Source of the DNA: a bacterium | GTDB lineage: Bacteria > Bacillota > Clostridia > Lachnospirales > Lachnospiraceae | DNA length: 64,000 nt | NCBI GenBank assembly: GCA_004562765.1 | Contig: SFRL01000033.1 | Span: 1-64,000 of the forward strand | Direction of reading: 5' to 3' | Shown: piece after piece, positions 60,977 through 64,000 of the stretch | How the letters are laid out: each line of letters begins with the position of its first letter | How positions within the stretch are numbered: position 1 is the stretch's first letter | Made by a program: the position numbers and the translations under genes | The notes under the pieces: generated by a model | The model's database searches: none | The model's input: the letters and a program-made list of their open reading frames with translations, nothing else | What the model was told of the DNA's origin: nothing

Positions 60977-61399
60977 ATGAAAAAGAATGAAGTGAAGAAA
61001 AACAACAAAGGTTTCTCCCTTGTTGAGTTGATCGTAGTTATTGCGATCATGGCAGTATTGGTAGGTGTACTTGCACCGCAGTTTATCAAGTATGTTGAGA
61101 AGTCACGTATTTCAACAGATATCCAGAATGTAGATCAGGTTAAAACTGCAGTTGAAGTATGGTGTACTGAGAATGAGAAAACAGGTACTGTATTTACACT
61201 TAATAGTGGTAGTACATCTGCGACTGTTGAATCAGCTTTTCAGCCTGCTATGGCACAGGCCGGATTAGATAACACAATTAAATTCAAGTCTTCAAAATGG
61301 AGCGGTATAACGATGAGTGTTTCTGATACGGGTGTTGCTGTTTCGGGATCTGCTATATACGATAGAACAACGTATGGCATAGATGGATCTAAGTCTTAA
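60977..61399 (+). CDS. pilA: Type IV pilin (major pilin candidate)
   Basis: 140 aa prepilin: short leader MKKNEVKKNNKG, then the processed N-terminus FSLVELIVVIAIMAVLVGVLAP with Glu5, a hydrophobic helix and a globular Ser/Thr-rich head. AAAGGAG lies 9 nt before ATG. There is one Cys in the head (WCTENE), so no disulphide loop. Codon use is more AT-rich than in the surrounding pil genes, suggesting faster evolution or exchange. The following perfect hairpin may stabilise its mRNA. It is the only pilin in the visible part of the operon. Confidence 0.93.
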   Translation: MKKNEVKKNNKGFSLVELIVVIAIMAVLVGVLAPQFIKYVEKSRISTDIQNVDQVKTAVEVWCTENEKTGTVFTLNSGSTSATVESAFQPAMAQAGLDNTIKFKSSKWSGITMSVSDTGVAVSGSAIYDRTTYGIDGSKS

Positions 61400-61431
61400 T
61401 TAAGAATCATTAGGCTTGATTTATTTTTTGG

Positions 61432-61465
61432 CCGGGTCCAGATGCTTTCCGGTATCTGGACCCGG
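61432..61465 (+). promoter_or_regulatory. Perfect 12-bp hairpin after the pilin gene
   Basis: CCGGGTCCAGAT (61432-61443) pairs with 61454-61465 around a 10-nt loop. Without a T-run it is more probably a 3' stabiliser or processing site that raises pilin mRNA relative to downstream genes. Confidence 0.7.
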
Positions 61466-61543
61466 TAACATGATTTTATTTATCGCATCCCCCTACAGAT
61501 GCAGTTACAGATTCATGCCGAAAGGCATAAAGGAGACACACAT

Positions 61544-62302
61544 ATGGACCCGCTGTATATTTTGATACTGATAATTGCATTATTGTATGGTCTCGTGATC
61601 GGCAGTTTTCTCAATGTATGTATCTATCGCATACCGGAAGGAAAGACAGTTGTGACCGAGCGTTCCCATTGCATGAAGTGCGGCTATCAGCTCAGCTGGT
61701 ACGATATGATCCCCGTGGTGAGCTGGCTGGCGCTCCGGGGCAGGTGTCGCAAATGCAAAGCCAGAATTTCCGCCCAGTATCCTCTGATCGAGGCTGCCAA
61801 CGGAATCTTATATGTCGCAGTCTTTCTGGTCTGCGGCGTGACATGGACAAGTGTGATATATTGTCTGCTGGGATCAGCGCTGATCGTGCTGTCCGTTATT
61901 GATTTTAGAACTTATGAGATTCCGTTTGGAATCAATGTTTTTATACTGGTGCTGGGGCTGATCCATATGGTATTGGACATTCATAACTGGTCTGATTATG
62001 TGATCGGTCTCCTGGCAGTCAGTGTTCCTCTGGGAATCATTCTGCTGGTGAGCAAAGGCAGAGCGATCGGCGGCGGAGACGTCAAGCTGATGGCGGCGGC
62101 AGGCTTGCTGCTTGGCTGGGAGAAGATCCTTCTGGCACTGATCATCGGCTGTATTGCCGGGTCTGTCATACACATTATTCGAATGAAAGTAGCCGGGGCT
62201 GATCGGGTTCTTGCAATGGGACCTTATCTTGCGCTGGGTATTTTGCTTTCTGCCCTATGGGGCGGTCCGCTGATCTCGTGGTATCTGACCGCGATGTTAT
62301 AA
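61544..62302 (+). CDS. pilD: Prepilin peptidase / N-methyltransferase PilD
   Basis: 252 aa from ATG 61544 (AAAGGAG upstream); upstream in-frame codons from 61499 lack a site. Cleaves and methylates prepilins. The N-terminal methyltransferase-type domain has GSFLNVCIYRIPEGKTVV and the CMKCGYQL / CRKCKARIS zinc tetracysteine; the aspartic peptidase has active-site residues in VIDFRTYEIP and GGGDVKLMAAAGLLLG. Eight or so membrane helices. The set pilA-pilD in one operon gives both substrate and processing enzyme. Confidence 0.95.
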   Translation: MDPLYILILIIALLYGLVIGSFLNVCIYRIPEGKTVVTERSHCMKCGYQLSWYDMIPVVSWLALRGRCRKCKARISAQYPLIEAANGILYVAVFLVCGVTWTSVIYCLLGSALIVLSVIDFRTYEIPFGINVFILVLGLIHMVLDIHNWSDYVIGLLAVSVPLGIILLVSKGRAIGGGDVKLMAAAGLLLGWEKILLALIIGCIAGSVIHIIRMKVAGADRVLAMGPYLALGILLSALWGGPLISWYLTAML

Positions 62303-62383
62303 TAAAGAAAATAATTTGATCAGGACTGAGAAACTACAGAACAGTCTTGAAAATTGAGATATATCGTATACAGGAGAAAAAAG

Positions 62384-64000
62384 ATGGCAGGAAAAGTACT
62401 TAGTATTGAAGTGGGCTACAGCATCACGCATGTGGTCGAGATGGATTATGAGGCGAAAAATCCGAAAATTTACAACGCCTTTTCATTCGAGACACCTCCG
62501 GATGTGTTGAGCGATGAGGGCGTGATCGTGAATGACAGTCTGATCGCGCTGATGCGTCAGGCGATGACCCAGAACGGAATACGCACGACAAAGGCCGTGT
62601 TTACGATCTCATCTACGCGTATCGCTACCCGTGATGTTTCCATACCGCTGGTGAAGGATAACAAGATCAAGCAGTTATTGCTTGCAAACTCCAAAGAGTA
62701 TTTTCCTGTTGATCTGGCACAGTATGAGCTGGTGTACCGTGTGGTGGAACGTGTCAAGGAAGAAAAACAGATCAAGCTGTCAGTGTTTGCGGTGCCGCGT
62801 TCCCTGATCGAGTCCTATCAGAATCTCGCTAAGGCATGGGGACTGACGATCGTTGGGATGGATTATAGTGGAAACAGTGTCTACCAGGTGATGCAGCGGA
62901 CGATGGAGACGGATTTTTGCGTCACACTCCGCGTAGATGACAGCAGTTCCATGATCACGATCATGAAGGATGGCAAGGTGGAACTGCAGAGAACCATCGG
63001 CTACGGAATCGACGAGGCGGTGGAGGTCGTGCGGAGCTGTAAGGTACTGGGAGGCAACAATACCTACACAGACGCCATGTCTCTGATGCGCAAGCGGACC
63101 TGTCTGAACCGGCAGCTGCAGATGGAGACCGAATCAAGCCCTTCAGATGATGTGGAAGAACCGGCGATCATGGATATCCGGGATGATGCGACCCGTTCCC
63201 TGACGATGCTGATCGGAAATGTTTCCCGTGTCATGGATTACTATACCTCGCGCAATCAGGGTGTGACCATTGAAAAAATGTATGTGATCGGTCTGGGCGC
63301 GGACTGTAGCGGTCTCAGTAAGCTGCTCACAAATGAGCTGGGCATCAAGGCGGTATCGCTTCAGGAACTGAAAAACGTCAATCTCAACCGGAGCATTAAC
63401 GACGAACGCTTCAAGGTTGCGGAATATATGACTTGTATCGGAGCTACGTTCGCTCCCTTAAACTTCATGTTCGAGGCGGCGAAGGAGAAGAGCGGAGAGA
63501 AGGAGGGCGGTTCCTTGTTCCTGCCCGTGGTCCTGTTTTCCGCATGCGTCATCACTTCGGTGGCGCTGGTGCTGTTCGGGGCGGTCGGAAACCGGATGAT
63601 CGAGACGGAAAACATCATGCTTCAGGCGCAGATCGATGCGAAGCGGGATGTGGTGGAGCAGTATAATGAATACCTCACGAAAAAGATGACTCGTGACGGT
63701 GTCGTAACGATGGATGCGCTCACGAGAGAGAATAATTCCGAGTTTTTGAATTTCCTTTCACAGATGGAGGAAAAGATGCCCAGTGACCTGCTGATCTCCA
63801 GTCTGGTGGCAAATTCCGAGGGGATCACCATGAGCGTGACCACATCCTCAAAGGAATCCGCCGCAGAGGCGATCATGCAGCTGCGGACATTTACCGGTGT
63901 CGGAAATATCCAGTGCAGCGGTGTGTCGGAAGAACTGGATGACAATAACATACCCACGGAATATTTTGATATTACGGTCAATTATTTCCCGGCGGATATG
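62384..64000 (+). CDS. pilM: PilM-PilN fusion, pilus alignment protein (3' end outside window)
   Basis: Open from ATG 62384 (AGGAG 9 nt upstream) to the last base, 539 codons so far. Residues 1-350 are a PilM actin-like ATPase (VLSIEVGYSITHVVEM, TIGYGIDEAVEVV, MYVIGLGADCSGL). A hydrophobic helix at about 378-402 (LFLPVVLFSACVITSVALVL) and a coil leading to a PilN-like domain (LLISSLVANSEGITMSVTTSS, YFDITVNYF) follow. In most bacteria PilM is a separate cytoplasmic protein that binds the N-terminal peptide of PilN. Here they are one chain, anchoring the platform subcomplex. The true C-terminus is unseen. Confidence 0.9.
   Translation, partial: MAGKVLSIEVGYSITHVVEMDYEAKNPKIYNAFSFETPPDVLSDEGVIVNDSLIALMRQAMTQNGIRTTKAVFTISSTRIATRDVSIPLVKDNKIKQLLLANSKEYFPVDLAQYELVYRVVERVKEEKQIKLSVFAVPRSLIESYQNLAKAWGLTIVGMDYSGNSVYQVMQRTMETDFCVTLRVDDSSSMITIMKDGKVELQRTIGYGIDEAVEVVRSCKVLGGNNTYTDAMSLMRKRTCLNRQLQMETESSPSDDVEEPAIMDIRDDATRSLTMLIGNVSRVMDYYTSRNQGVTIEKMYVIGLGADCSGLSKLLTNELGIKAVSLQELKNVNLNRSINDERFKVAEYMTCIGATFAPLNFMFEAAKEKSGEKEGGSLFLPVVLFSACVITSVALVLFGAVGNRMIETENIMLQAQIDAKRDVVEQYNEYLTKKMTRDGVVTMDALTRENNSEFLNFLSQMEEKMPSDLLISSLVANSEGITMSVTTSSKESAAEAIMQLRTFTGVGNIQCSGVSEELDDNNIPTEYFDITVNYFPADM

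Overview
The window looks like the chromosome of a strictly anaerobic, low-to-mid GC Firmicute of the Clostridia, most likely Lachnospiraceae. This is an inference from gene content: pyruvate:ferredoxin oxidoreductase, a CBS/DRTGG manganese pyrophosphatase, NifS/NifU, DUF6171 and DUF3783 proteins, a plant-arabinan locus of gut type, and strong AGGAGG ribosome binding sites. No rRNA, tRNA or CRISPR array was seen.

Layout. 1-4.1 kb: the end of an unknown gene, then a large pyruvate:ferredoxin oxidoreductase gene with its own promoter and terminator. 4.2-10.2 kb: an unusual three-gene cassette. It holds an 854-aa protein with a circularly permuted papain-like (His-before-Cys) core, a translationally coupled tandem AAA+ ATPase resembling those of extracellular contractile injection systems, and a coiled-coil protein with a C-terminal membrane anchor. 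A degenerate copy of the coiled-coil gene lies at 16 kb. 10.2-17 kb: Mn pyrophosphatase, flavin reductase, a long hairpin element followed by a group II intron remnant, an XRE regulator with two acyltransferase-3 membrane proteins, and an S1-domain protein. 17-20.4 kb: NifS and NifU, then an acyltransferase whose 5' end is cut off by an amber codon. 20.5-34.2 kb: LacI regulator with a broken MATE pump, a giant beta-propeller/HD-GYP receptor with a BMP-type binding protein, DUF4143 ATPase, HTH-Uma2 protein, XdhC-like protein, subtilisin, and a yybP-ykoY-type riboswitch in front of a broken Ca/Na antiporter gene. 34.2-40.3 kb: citrate synthase with a promoter-terminator leader, a striking 166-nt structured element, a GntR-ABC efflux operon, DUF3783, phosphopantetheinyl transferase, YbaK and PAP2 phosphatase.

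40.5-56.6 kb is a coherent plant-polysaccharide locus. Two exported GH43 lipoproteins and one cytoplasmic GH43 enzyme, an ArsR-type regulator with a probable sugar-sensing domain, a three-gene oligosaccharide importer without its own ATPase, a GH51 alpha-L-arabinofuranosidase and a GH127 beta-L-arabinofuranosidase would together cut, import and finish arabinan or arabinogalactan side chains. GalK and GalT then process galactose. The importer gene set is preceded by a 23-codon ORF that overlaps the binding-protein gene.

56.6-64 kb is a type IV pilus operon: pilB, pilT, pilC, pilin, prepilin peptidase and a PilM-PilN fusion that runs off the window.

Recurring themes are short internal deletions in transporter genes (MATE, Ca/Na antiporter), a nonsense codon in an acyltransferase gene, decayed mobile or duplicated DNA, and two genes (citrate synthase, galK) in which a terminator hairpin sits between a good promoter and the start codon.
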